Origin: Schizophyllum amplum
Lineage: Eukaryota; Basidiomycota; Agaricomycetes; Agaricales; Schizophyllaceae
Assembly: GCA_007026445.1 (NCBI GenBank)
Contig: VDMD01000009.1
Coordinates: 62,001-126,000 of the forward strand
Direction: 5' to 3'
Length of the DNA: 64,000 nucleotides
Shown here in pieces: positions 1 to 13,300 of the stretch (positions are counted from its first letter, which is position 1; each line of letters begins with the position of its first letter). Made by a program: the position numbers and the translations under genes. The notes beneath the pieces were generated by a model, which made no database searches, had not been told where the DNA came from, and was given only the letters and a program-made list of their open reading frames with translations.

Positions 1-1120
1 GTGGACAAGCCCTTTGCATATACATGTTGGTCTTGTTGGAATATCAAAAATCGATAATACGAAGGGAAGAAGGAGAATAAGTTGTAACGGTGTTCCGTAA
101 TGGCTCCCGCCAGCCTAGCCGCAGGCCTTGCATGATGAGCGGCGGCGGGTGCCCATGTCGATGTCGGGGAAGTCAAGTCGGGGAAGTCAAGTCATTGCCG
201 TCCACGTCGAGGGGGTTTGTGGGAGTCCGACTCCCCCTCCCCGCTTACCTGTATCATATCGCCAATGGCTGGAGCGCAGAAGAATGAATTGTCATGATCG
301 GCGACGCCAGCATTGCGGAGGAGGTGTCGCCGGTCGGGGTTGATGCACAGCATCGAGTTCGCCTTTGCCGTGCCATGGATTCATGGAGCTCGGCGAGTGC
401 GAGTCGAGCATTTCCTCGGGCGTGAAACGGTGGATTGAAGACGATGGCGAGGGCAAGCAAGGCGTTTGTTCAACTTCAACTTGTTTACGTATGTTCATTG
501 TCTCTTAATCAGCAACTCCCATCATCTCGGCGCCTATCACTATCAGTCCCTTCGCGGCAGGTTTCGCTGACTCGACAACTGAAAACCTTTCGTATCTCCT
601 GCGACACGAGTCTCGTTCGCAAGCACGTATGCCCGGACACGCATGGCAGCGCATGTCGCTCGCCTTGCACCGTATCAACAACTGCTTCTCCGTGTCCCTC
701 AAATGTGCCGCGCTGCATCGCTTTTCCAGGCTGAGGAGGTCCCATGATCTTTCTATGGTCAAGAACACAGGGAGAATGATCGGTGGCGACCATGGTGCGT
801 AGACTTCTAGTCGTTCAATCGTGGCATGTGCTCATGCGCGCTATGACAGCTGTCTTCACTGCCTCCTGCCGACTGTCCCTCCCGATGTCTGTAAATTTGA
901 TACTGTGCACTCGGCGCGCTGCGATGGCCATCATACATCCTCTCAGTCCAGACAGCCTCCGTGTTCTTCGCCTGGAATTTGGACGTACCACATCCATATA
1001 TAATGTGCAGGCGCACAATCCTCAGCCAGCGCCCTTTGCTATACGCACTACTCTGAGAAGCGACGACAAAGGTCAGCCAGCAGTCCATCGCGTCGAATAA
1101 TCGTGTCTTACCTCCCGTAG
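1..1120. other. Left-edge intergenic stretch, no gene recognised
   Basis: Only short overlapping open frames of 60-105 codons occur on both strands here, none with a recognisable domain or a believable exon chain. It presumably holds the promoter of the gene starting at 1121, but I see no clear TATA box. Confidence 0.5.
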
Positions 1121-3780
1121 ATGTTTGACTGTTCTGTCTACGTGACCCTTCACAACAAGACCAAGGAGACCCTCTACAAGGACTCCGCTCTCACATACGC
1201 CAAGGATGGGCAGTGGCTTCGCGTCCCCCTCACCATCGGTGCAGGCCGAAGCGCGAAATTCCAGCTCCAGGACGCCTCCTTCTCCGGCTCGGACGGCAAC
1301 TTCGACTTCATTGTGCGCGACAGCGAGAACAAGGAGCGCGCGCAGATGAAGACCCATCAAGCATGTCCGTGGCCCAGCGGCAACAACGACGTCTCCTACA
1401 CTCCACCCAGGCCTCTGGCGCTCTATGACGTGTCCTTCGATGCCAACGTCGACGGCGGACGCTGGACGCACAATTGGGTCGAGGCGGGCGGCCACCCCGT
1501 CAACGTGGTGTACACGATCGACTACCAGGCCGCGCGCTACCGCTTCACGCTCGAGACGATAACCGCCGTGTCCGCGCATCCAGTCCGCAACTCACGCGAC
1601 GATCTCGTCGTCGATAAGCACGTTCTCTGGAGCAGCCAAGCGCCCGACAAGTACAAGGACGGCAAGAACGGGTCCTTCGCGCCGAACATCTTCGCGCATG
1701 ACTTCAAGAAGCACGTCAGCGAGTCTGGGCATCTGGATGTCACCGTCCGCCCGCTCGACATCGAGCTCGCGGGCGCGGAGGCCATTCTCTACGGCACAAT
1801 CGGCGACAAGCGGGTTTTGCAGACCGACTACTTCTTTCTCAAGGCGCTCGCCCCCATCACCGTGCAGGCGTCCGTGATCTCGCCGGCCACCAGCAGCAAG
1901 CCGTTCGCGTGGAATGCAGACGTCATGTGGCATATGGAGCTGCGTCTGTCGGCCCGTAGCGTCACAGCCGTCGGGCTGTACACGACGCCGCTTGAGCTGT
2001 ACTGGATTGCGACGACGACGCACCGCGCCTTCCAGAATGGCGTCCCGGTCGGGTTCCTGCGCGATGTCCTGAAGAAGGCGCCCCCGACCTCGGATGCGGT
2101 AGCAGAGTCCGTGGACCAGGTGGCTATCAGGACCTCTGACTGGAACGCGGACATGACTCGTCGCACTTTCGAAGACTTCAATAAGATCTACGACACGGCG
2201 GGCGGTAAGCCACTTGTCCCATCGCCCGCTACCCATGCTGATGCCAGTTCTCTACAGGAGCGTCCGCGTGCGGCATGGGTATCTGGGGCGGCGTGTTCTG
2301 GGAGTCCTACTATCGCGCCCCGGACGAGTCGGGCGTTATAGGGACATTGTACCGCCACATCAACTGCATGGATCAGGCTGCGATGCTGGAGCTCGAGTGC
2401 AGCCTCCTCGGCGGAGAGCGCTCCACCAGCTGGCTCGCCCAACAGCCGTACGGGTTCATCAACACGACGCACCTCGTCGGCGTCAAGAACGCCAACGGCT
2501 ACCTCATCAACGTCAACAACCCGTTCTTCGGCACCGAGCAGCAGTACGCGTGGGTCGACCGCAACTACGACCAGCGCACGGCGTTCGGCTGTCACGTCTA
2601 CGTCGGCAACTCCAGGCCGTTCAACCGCACCGAGGACGCCATCTACGACGCGTGTGGTGGCCCGCACGTGGGCAATGAGGTAGCGGCACAGTACGTCACC
2701 AACAGCATCGACACGGGGACGAACCTCTACAACATCCGCCATACGCACCCGGGCGACGTGAACAACATCCAGATGGGCGACGGCGTAACAGGCATCAACG
2801 GTACTCACTACGTGCACGCCCCCGCTGGTGCCCGTGCGCGTCCGATGCCACTCCTCGACCAGCTCTTTGCCGCGTCACCCTCATCCGACGCGAGTGTTAT
2901 CACCCATGTTGATTGGGCGCACGTCCCAGCCTGGCTGCCCTCAGTCCTGGGCGACAACTGGGTAGTCCGCTTCGCCAGTGTGACCGCCACCACCGACTGC
3001 GCGCACGCCTTCTTCCATGTTGCGGACACCGCCACCGACGCCGTCCTCCGCATCACCGTCACCGTGCACGCGGTGGCGGGCGAGGACGGGACGCTGGACA
3101 AGGCGCGCTCCATTGCCGCCGCGCACGATCGGCTGGCCAGCATCGTGGACGGCACGGATCGCGATCCCGAGGCGCTGTGGGTGCTCGGCGCGCTCGACGA
3201 GTTCGGCGACAGGTCCCTGCAGTACGGCCCGGATGTCGCTGCCGGGCGCGTTCTTGTGCTTGCGGCCAGTACGGTTGTGGACATCGCGGGCCTGGGATCG
3301 ACGGCGGCGCTGGAGGGGCACGCGCGGAGCCTGCTGGGCCACGTTGTCCGCCGTGACGCGCCGCCGCTGCGGATGCCCGTGCTGCGCGGCGGGCGGCTGA
3401 TTGTGTCGGGGGCTGTGCGTGTGCTCGCAGACCCGCATACGGTGTCGAGGACCTCGGTCAGGGTGGAGGGTGTCAACGCAAGCTTTACGATATACTTCGA
3501 GGTCGAGGGACGCGTGGCGGCTGCGGGAGCGACGTGTGCGACGTCAGCGGTGCTGTTCGACAAGTACGTGGTCGAAGAGGGGCACGTTGGCGGCGGCGAA
3601 GGGGGGAACAGCGGCGAAGAGGGGCATATCGGCGGCGCAGGCGAGGGCAACGACAATAAGCATTCTGTTCATTTCACCTTCCTGACGCGGGAGCTGGGCA
3701 CACACGAGGTTCGCGTGCATGTCGCGGATGCGAAGACGATGGTGACCGCGACACATCTCGTCGAGGTGGAAGTTGTTTGA
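1121..3780 (+). CDS. Large protein with transglutaminase-like Cys/His/Asp pattern, function unknown
   Basis: Two exons, 1121-2204 and 2258-3780, joined over a 53-base intron (GTAAGC...ACAG, phase 1), giving 868 residues. Residues 1-100 look like a compact beta-rich domain (CSVYVTLHNKTKETLYKD, then GSDGNFDFIV). That recalls small fungal jelly-roll proteins such as aegerolysins, but only weakly. The middle contains INCMDQA (Cys398), FGCHVYV (His474) and IYDACGGPH (Asp492); a Cys, then His, then Asp in this order is the arrangement of transglutaminase/papain-like folds. The C-terminal part is beta-strand-rich with a Gly/Glu/His linker near residues 800-825 (GGGEGGNSGEEGHIGG) and may be adhesive or immunoglobulin-like. 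There is no obvious signal peptide. Catalytic activity is inference; a non-enzymatic role is possible. The exon structure is well supported by phase and frame. Confidence 0.8.
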
Positions 3781-4510
3781 TATGGGAGAGGCAAGTTGTC
3801 CTTACTGGTCATCCGATGTGAAGGTTGTCTGATCAGTCCGAGCAGGAGGAATCTGGTATATTTGTAAATGTAGGAACTGTGATCATGGCACTTGTATGTT
3901 CGCAATCGATGTCGCTGTCGATGTCATGCCGATATCACGTGGTAGTCATGCCGCAAATGACGCGTGAATCACAGGGGCCACTTTCGCACGCAGCTTTACA
4001 CCGTCCGGCGTCGCCAGTGTCCTCATCTCTGCGGTCGATATAACAATCCAGAAAGCAAATAGTCAATTACCTCTTGATATACAACCCGGTACGTCCCACA
4101 GAATAGTAGTGATACATTCGGCACTCCAGTACGAAGCTGCTCGACAGGACCCACGGAACGGAGCCGTTGAGCTCCGATTCGGATTCGCTATTCAGTGGTT
4201 TCTCTATTGGCAGCACTCTGCCAACTGCTCTTCCGAACCCGCCTCTCGTACCTGTCATGGACCATCCTTCTCTTGCACGGCGCGGCGAACATCCGTCAGC
4301 TTCAGGACGTGTAAGCACCTTTGTCAAAGACTACACGGATGCTAGGCGGACCTCTCAACGTCACTTAGAACTGCGGCAGGGTATAAAAACTGGGCGTCTC
4401 TTCTACGATAGCCAACCGTCCTCAGCGCGGTCTTCTCTGCGTTCCTCATAACAACCTAATTCGGTACTTCCGCGCGAACCTCATCTACTTCGACAACATC
4501 ACACGTCGTT
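3781..4510. other. Intergenic region and promoter side of first SDR gene
   Basis: This holds the 3' end of the preceding gene and the upstream region of the SDR gene at 4511. Short open frames here have no recognisable content. A TATA-like box lies at 4382. Confidence 0.5.
4382..4388 (+). promoter_or_regulatory. TATA-like box upstream of SDR gene
   Basis: TATAAAA lies 123 bases upstream of the ATG at 4511, a plausible distance for a fungal core promoter given a 5' leader of about 90 bases. Confidence 0.45.
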
Positions 4511-5346
4511 ATGGCATCATTTCCTACTGTTGCTGGAAAGGTTGCGATCGTAACTGGGTCCGCGAGAGGTATCGGAGAGGAGATCGCGTACGAGCTGGCT
4601 AAGCGAGGGGCTAAGGTAATGACCGACGCTTACTGCTTGCCCAGACTTCGCTGACCCCTACATTATCTCAGGTCATGATTACCTTCACCTCTGAGACTAG
4701 CCAAAGTCGGGCAGACGCCCTTGTCGCCCGCATCGCAGCCCTACAGAACGGTGCCACCAGCGCATCCGTCCGCGCCGACCTCGCGCTCCCCGAGTCCCCC
4801 GATATCATCGTCAAGGCCACCCTCGCCGCCTTCTCCACGTCCACTATCGACATCCTCGTCAACAACGCCGGCATCAATCTCAACTGCCCGCTCGCCGCCC
4901 TCACCTCCGCCGCCTTCGATAGCGTCTTTGACATTAACGTTCGTGGCGCCTTCCTCATGACGCGCGCCGTGCTGCCCCACCTGCCTGCTACGCCGGGCGC
5001 GCGCATCGTGAACATCTCTTCCCAGGGCGCACGGCGGGGATTCCCCGACTACACGGTGTACTGCGCGAGCAAGGCAGCTTTGGAAGGCTTCACGCGCGCG
5101 TTGGCCGTCGAGCTTGGCGGGGCGGGCCATACGGTGAACTGCGTGGCGCCGGGGCCGGTGCGTAGCGAAATGATGGACATGCTACCGGAGGGGGTGGTGG
5201 AGTTCCAGAAGAAGCGGACGCCGATGCAGAACCGGGTGGGCACGACGGAAGATGTGGCACCGATTGTGGCGTGGTTGGTGGAAGAGAGCTCAAGGTGGGT
5301 GACGGGGCAGACGATTGCGGCGGGTGGCGGTATAGAGGTACTGTGA
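4511..5346 (+). CDS. Short-chain dehydrogenase/reductase, intact copy 1
   Basis: Exons 4511-4615 and 4672-5346 (56-base intron, phase 0) encode 259 residues, the usual classical-SDR length. The Rossmann glycine motif TGSARGIG is at residues 16-23. DILVNNAG, the catalytic Ser (NISSQGAR) and the YCASK active site follow, and the C-terminal WVTGQTIAAGGG is typical of the FabG-like group. Such enzymes reduce or oxidise a carbonyl/hydroxyl with NAD(P)H; the substrate cannot be told from sequence. The intron falls exactly after the first Rossmann helix (AKRGAK|VMITF), at the same position as in the two related copies at 19826 and 21268, showing common descent. Confidence 0.92.
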
Positions 5347-6344
5347 GGGGACTGAGAACTGCGCGTGTCTATTAGGTGAATAAATCGAACTAAGATGTAT
5401 GTATTCGGATAGCAGCCTATGATTATACCAAAAATCCCTTTAGTGAACCTTCGCTTGACCTTCGCGTCGCTGTCTGTGGCTGAACAATGACCGCTGAGCG
5501 ACAGTACCAGGAGTAATCGATTACGCTGATGAAAGCTGCGGTAGAGTCTGAATGTTGGACTTTGAAGAAAACCACGCGCCCATCACGTGCCAGTGGGCAA
5601 GTCCAAACCTGGAAGTGATGAGTCACATCCATCTTCCTTTCCGAATGGGCCAGCGGCATTCGCCTTCTTGTATCCAGCCCTTGCTGTCTGCGCAACAAGG
5701 GCGCTGCTGACTGCTTTCACACCGCGCTGATGAATGCTGAGGTAGAGCTCGACCCAGGCTCGACCCATCATTTTTCGGGAGCGTCGTGCGAGAACTGGTA
5801 TCCATCGTCATTCCACAAAGTAGCTAGCGCGCAAGCGCTGTTGGAAATGGATTGCGCCCTTGGATGGCGATGACTTGATACACAACATTGAGCGCAACAA
5901 AAATGTATGACGCGGCGCCGAACAGCTTGGCGCTGAGACTGGCTAGACGAGCGCAGCATACGCTACACGGTCCTTCAGGAGGAGCTCGCTCAGGCGTAGC
6001 AGCGCAGATGGCCCTGGGCACGACGAGTCTTTCATAGGCATATCATAGCCGCGACCATGCTGCGCGATATGCACGGAGAGCGGGTGCATCGCCAGGACGA
6101 GATGTTCGGTAATTGGACGGTCGCACACGGTCAGTCGGATACGATTCACGAGGGACCACGGCCTCGCTATCATAGACCCATCTCACGCTGATGACTAGAT
6201 TCTCATAGGTTGGCATCGCTACATCGTGCCACCACATCGGCGTAGGCTTGATTCCGCACTGGCACCGCCGATGCATATAAGTATAGGTGACTCGTCCGCA
6301 ATACATTGTTCTCTTTCTCCCACTTGCGGCCCTAGTCCTTCACC
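5347..6344. other. Intergenic, nothing recognised except promoter of malic enzyme gene
   Basis: About 1 kb between the first SDR and the malic enzyme gene. Open frames are short and unconvincing on both strands. The last 80 bases contain a TATA-like element. Confidence 0.5.
6276..6286 (+). promoter_or_regulatory. TATA-like element of malic enzyme gene
   Basis: CATATAAGTATA lies about 65 bases before the ATG at 6345, followed by a pyrimidine-rich stretch (TTCTCTTTCTCCC) typical of fungal transcription start regions. Confidence 0.4.
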
Positions 6345-8468
<2,124 letters not shown>

Positions 8469-8699
8469 AGTTACGCATTCGCTACCACGTCTTTCCTTCC
8501 CCCGAGCAGACGCCCAATCAGTGGCCCGATTGATGTGGCGCACCACCCAGAGGCTGGCGGGGACCCACAGAGGATCCTAACTTGTAACGTACTTTGTTTG
8601 TATGCCAATCCTCAATTCGTTCTCTTGAACGCCTACAGCACAGTTGTCAACTAGGGCGACATGCAAACCGACTGGTAAAAGGATCAGCGACGTCAATGC

Positions 8700-9842
8700 C
8701 TACGTAGGCAGTGAATGTGGTCTCGTGAAGCGCTCTCCGCTATTCGTAGATACAGTATCGTGCGTGTAAAGCCCGGGAGAGCCAGGTCGATCATGTTCCT
8801 GCGTGTATGGGGGGTGGTCCATGTGCCCTGACATGCGCGATACAAGCTCTCTGCTTCCTGCGGCAGACGCAGAATACCATGTCATGCTGGGAAGATTCCG
8901 TATGATCGAGTCGGTCCTCGTGAGGAACGATCCTGCAATACTTTCCTCAACACATGAGCGAACAAGAACTTTGGGGGAACATACCTTCTGCCATCATTTC
9001 TCGTTGCCGGCGCCGCCGGCGCCAGCTCCTAATAGCGAATACTGCGCATCCGATGAGCAGCAGGAAAAGGACACCACCGAGTACACTCGTCAGCGCCACG
9101 ACCAACGTATGGTCGGGACCTTGGTTTTGCGCATCGGTGGATGGGAGGTTCTCTGGAGAGACGGAGGGAGTCGAAGACGAGCTCGTGGATTGGGATGGAG
9201 GTGGCCACGGCCCAGACGGCGGAGGGGGAGGGCGTCCGCCAGGGCCGGCATCCTCGGGCGCGATATTAAAGCCAGCGAAGACATAGGGAGACGTGACGTT
9301 CTCGATAGTTATCACGATGCTGTGCTCGTCTTCTTCAGAGAGGCCGTTGGCGGCGAAGAGGGGAATCAGGGAAGTGGAGTCACTGGCATTTGCAAGGGGT
9401 TCTCGGGTAAGGACAGGCGCGCAATCATCGATGGTGTATGATGCCTCCGGACGTGGCGAGTCGTCGTGGCTCTCGACGGCAATGCTGAATACGGCGATGG
9501 CGCTACCTGAATGCGAGTGAGTAAGCGAGGAGAAGTCAGAAATATGTGAGGCGCACCGTTGAAGGAGAACGATAAACTGGATCCAGTAAGATCTGCTGTT
9601 CCGAAAGGCACAGCTGAAGTATCGTCCATGGTCCAAGAGCTGTCGTAGCTGATGCGAGGACTGTTCGCTTGTATGCACGCCTCACAAGACATTGAGTCCA
9701 GCGGGTCGCCCGGACGGCCACGGTCTCCGTCCGGAGGCGATGAGCCCTGCCCAGCGCCATCGCTGTGGGGTTCGCTGTCCGGTGCAGCGAGATCCCAAGG
9801 CCAGCCAGCTAGATACGAGCAAGTAGCAGCGCTTGCGTGCAT
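8700..9842 (-). CDS. Single-pass membrane protein with extracellular beta domain and Pro/Ser stalk
   Basis: Three exons on the minus strand, 9842-9557, 9506-8985 and 8932-8700, phases consistent, about 346 residues. The ectodomain has the pattern DSSWTMDD...SLSFSFNGSAIAVFSI and EASYTIDD, common in Agaricomycete type I membrane proteins. A Pro-rich then Ser/Thr-rich stalk (GRPPPPPSGPWPPPSQ) follows. One transmembrane helix (TLVVALTSVLGGVLFLLLIG) is followed by a basic stop-transfer run, RSWRRRRRQR. The cytoplasmic tail carries HPPYT. The role is unknown, perhaps surface sensing or carbohydrate binding. The start is uncertain: residues 1-60 look unlike a signal peptide, and an upstream exon may be missed. 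Confidence 0.68.
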
Positions 9843-10306
9843 CTCAGTATTCAGAGATTCCCATCAGTCAGGCGGCCTGCCTGCAATAAATCCATCAGAT
9901 CGACCGAGGCATCCAGTTTTCAAACAACTCACTGAGGGGCAGGGCAGGGCGGCGAGGAAGGTCGCGGAACCAGCCAGCTGGCATCTCTTATATGACCACG
10001 AGCACGAGATATAAGAACTGTGTTGTCGTCAAATGCTGAATTGCGGCCATGCACACATTCAGCCTTTGCACCGTCATGCACACAAGGAACAGAAGGAGAG
10101 ATAGGAAGGAAAATGTTCGGCCGTCGGCATGCGCGCCTTGATATAAACGTATCCGTGAGAGAAGGCATCCGATGACCTTCCCGTCACGCACGCTCGTCGG
10201 AGTCTATAATGTGCGTCTATTGGCAGTATCAGTGCGCAGGAGAGTACAATGTGGTATAAGTAGTCAGTAGATTCATTCTATGTCTCAACTATAGGTCAGG
10301 AAACAT
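9843..10306. other. Intergenic between membrane-protein promoter and ABC transporter 3' end
   Basis: About 460 bases. A minus-strand open frame (10191-9988) includes a hydrophobic stretch that could be part of a missing signal-peptide exon of the membrane protein. I could not join it in frame with believable splice sites. Confidence 0.35.
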
Positions 10307-13300
10307 CTACGCGCCAGCGAGCTTTCTCAACATCGCAAACTCCTCCTTCCCGGTAGCCTTGCACAGCGAATAGAACTTCGAAGACGTATTCTGCAATAGC
10401 GTGGCGGGTCTACACGGGCGAGACGATCAGCCACGCACGCGGCAAGCACGCGTCTTTGACGCACCTATCGAATTCTGCTATGCGCCCGTTGTCGAGAAGC
10501 ATGACCCTGTCATAGTCGATCACCGTCCTCAGGCGGTGGGCAATGGTCAGTATGGTGCTGTCCGCGAATTCTCTGCATGAGTGCGATCAGCACCCGATCT
10601 GCGGCCCAGAAGAAGAAGCACGTACTGCCGGATAGTTTTCCCGATGAGCTCGTCCGTGGCATAGTCAACGCTGGCAGAAGGAGAAACATTAGCCCTTGCA
10701 ACTCATAGTCCGAAGAGTATTTCTATACCTCGCCGTCGCCTGAGAAGACATGGTTAGCACTCGGATCCTATGAACATGCATGGAGAATCGCATGACGTAC
10801 CTCGTCCATGAAGAGCACCTTTGAGCGCTTGAGAAGGGCGCGCGCCATGCATAGCAGTTGCTTCTCCCTATAAACATTCGGTTCAGCTTCTGGCATCGAA
10901 TCCAACGCGCAAGACGTACCCCGTGGAGAAGTTTTCCCCGCCCTCCGAGACAACACCGTCAAGGTTGCGGAAGACGTTCGCGTTGATAGCGCCCGGTACC
11001 AGGTCCGGTGAATCCTCCGAGGGTATTAGGTGAACACGACGAAGCGCCTCGTACTGCGTGCACTGTCAGAGAAGGATCCTGAAGTAAAGTGCAAGGACAA
11101 CGAACGATCTCAGCATCCTCATATTCCTCAAATACATCCAGCGTCGACCGGAGGGTCCCGCTCAGGATCGTGGGATCCTCTGTAAAGTATACGTCAGGGC
11201 ACGCTCAGCAATCCAGTGACGCTACTCACGCGGGATGATCGTCAACCTGGACCTCAAATCCGTCAAGCCGACCTTCTCAATATCCAGCCCGTCTATGTAG
11301 ATGCGCCCCTTCGTCGCTTCCACAAAGCGGAAGAAACTCAGGGCGAGCGTGCTTTTACCCGAGCCCGTTCGGCCTAGCACGGCGACCTTCTCCCCGGGCT
11401 TGACCTCGAACGAGAGTTCGTGGAGGACAGGCGGCAATTCTGGGGCGTACTGGATGACGAGGTCCTCGACAACAATCTCGCCACGTTCCGGCCAGGACGC
11501 CGGCGGGCGCGGCTCGATGAACTCGGGCGCCTCGCGCTTGAGCTCGGAATACTCCTTCACGCGCTCGAGCGCGACCATGGACTGCTCGAGCCCGACAAAG
11601 CGACGGACCTGGGCACGTGAAAGTCAGGCAAAAGCGCTTGGCTTTTCAGGTAGGTAAGACGCACCATGAAAAGCAGATCGCCTGTGATCGAGTTCGCAAA
11701 GGCCAGTGCAAAGCCCGCGAACGCGGCGTCAACGCGCGGAGTCAGCATGATGACCACCGCCGCAACGCCAACAACCACAGACGACAGCAAGTTAAACCGC
11801 ACAGACAGCCAACGGTTCACGCCCCACATCCAGTAGTACGGGTTCGCGTTCGTGTCCACGCAGCGCAGCATGTCCCTCATGAACTTCGTCGACGCGCCAA
11901 ACGCACGCAGAATAGTCACGCCCGAGATCGTCTCGCCGTAGAGCGAGTACAGCGGCGAACGCGTCACCGAGTCAAGGCGACGCATGTCGCGCGACGTCTG
12001 GCCGTAGACCTATCACATTGTTAGCTGTCCATCGCACCCAGCTGTTGAGTCCTGGACGCACTTTGCCGACTTGGTAGTAGAAAAACCCGATCACGATCGC
12101 CGCAGCCACAAAGGGCGGACCGCCAACAACGCTGACGGTGATGATCGTCGTCGCAGTCGACAAGGTATACATCGCCGTCCTTCCAAAGTTGTCCGAAAGC
12201 GACGAGTCGATGCCCTCAAAGTCCTTGCCGAACCTGTTCAGGACACGGCCACGGGAGACCGTGTCATGGAAGCGGATGTTCGCAAACAATACAGACTCGA
12301 GGAGGCGCTTGTAGAGGACGCGCGAGGCATGGATGGAGCCACCGTCTACAAATCATAGTGGTCAGCGAAGGCTAGAACGAATGATGCAACGAGACCGCCA
12401 CGTACAGAGACTGAACCACCGCAAGGTCGTAACGACCAGTCCAGCGAACGACACCGCCGCATAGATGCCAATATAGTATCCCGCACTCTTGCGGTCTTGT
12501 GGTGGCGTCAACTCCTGGCTTGACCAGTACCTGCAACTCTGTTTTAGGATCTGGAGCCTCTCACAGAAATGGTCATGCACACCTCAGCCACCCGTTCTCC
12601 GCAACCGGCGAGAGCGCAGATACAATAAAGACAAAGGCGAAAAGCCCCCAGTACCAGTTGTTACCGCACGCGCGGATATAGGATAGCCTGCCATTGCGGT
12701 GAGCATGTGGGACTCGGCAGTCACACCTGCTTGTTCACACACCAAATATCTCTCCCGATCCTGCCCACAGCACGTTTCTCCTCCTCGACCAGTTTCCTGG
12801 GCGGTTTTTTGGCCTTCGATGGGGGTCCAGCTGCGACGATACTCGTCAGCCATATCCTCATTCAAAGGCGACCCATCGACTCACCGTGTGCCTGCGGCGC
12901 CGTCTTCAACTCGCTCGGCGTCACGCCATGCGCCGTGGTCGCTACCTGGCTATGCTCAGCCGGCGACGCATGCTCCTCCATAACATCCAGCCCCTGCTCA
13001 ATCGCACCCTCCTCCTTCTCATCCTCCTCCACCGCATCCACCGCCTGCACTAACCCCGCCATCACATCCGAACTGCGGAAAGTCTCCACATCACCCGCAT
13101 ACTTCACGGTCCCATTATCCAGCGCGACCACATACTCCGCGCCAGCGGCTTGCTTGGTCTTGCTCGCCTTGTTGTCCCCGCTGCCCTTGCCCCCAACGCA
13201 CAGCTGCACGTGGTGGCTCACAAGCACCACCGTCCGGCCCTTCATCAGCTCGCCCATGAGGCACTTCGTAAACAGATGCTGCGCCGTGTGCGCGTCGACC

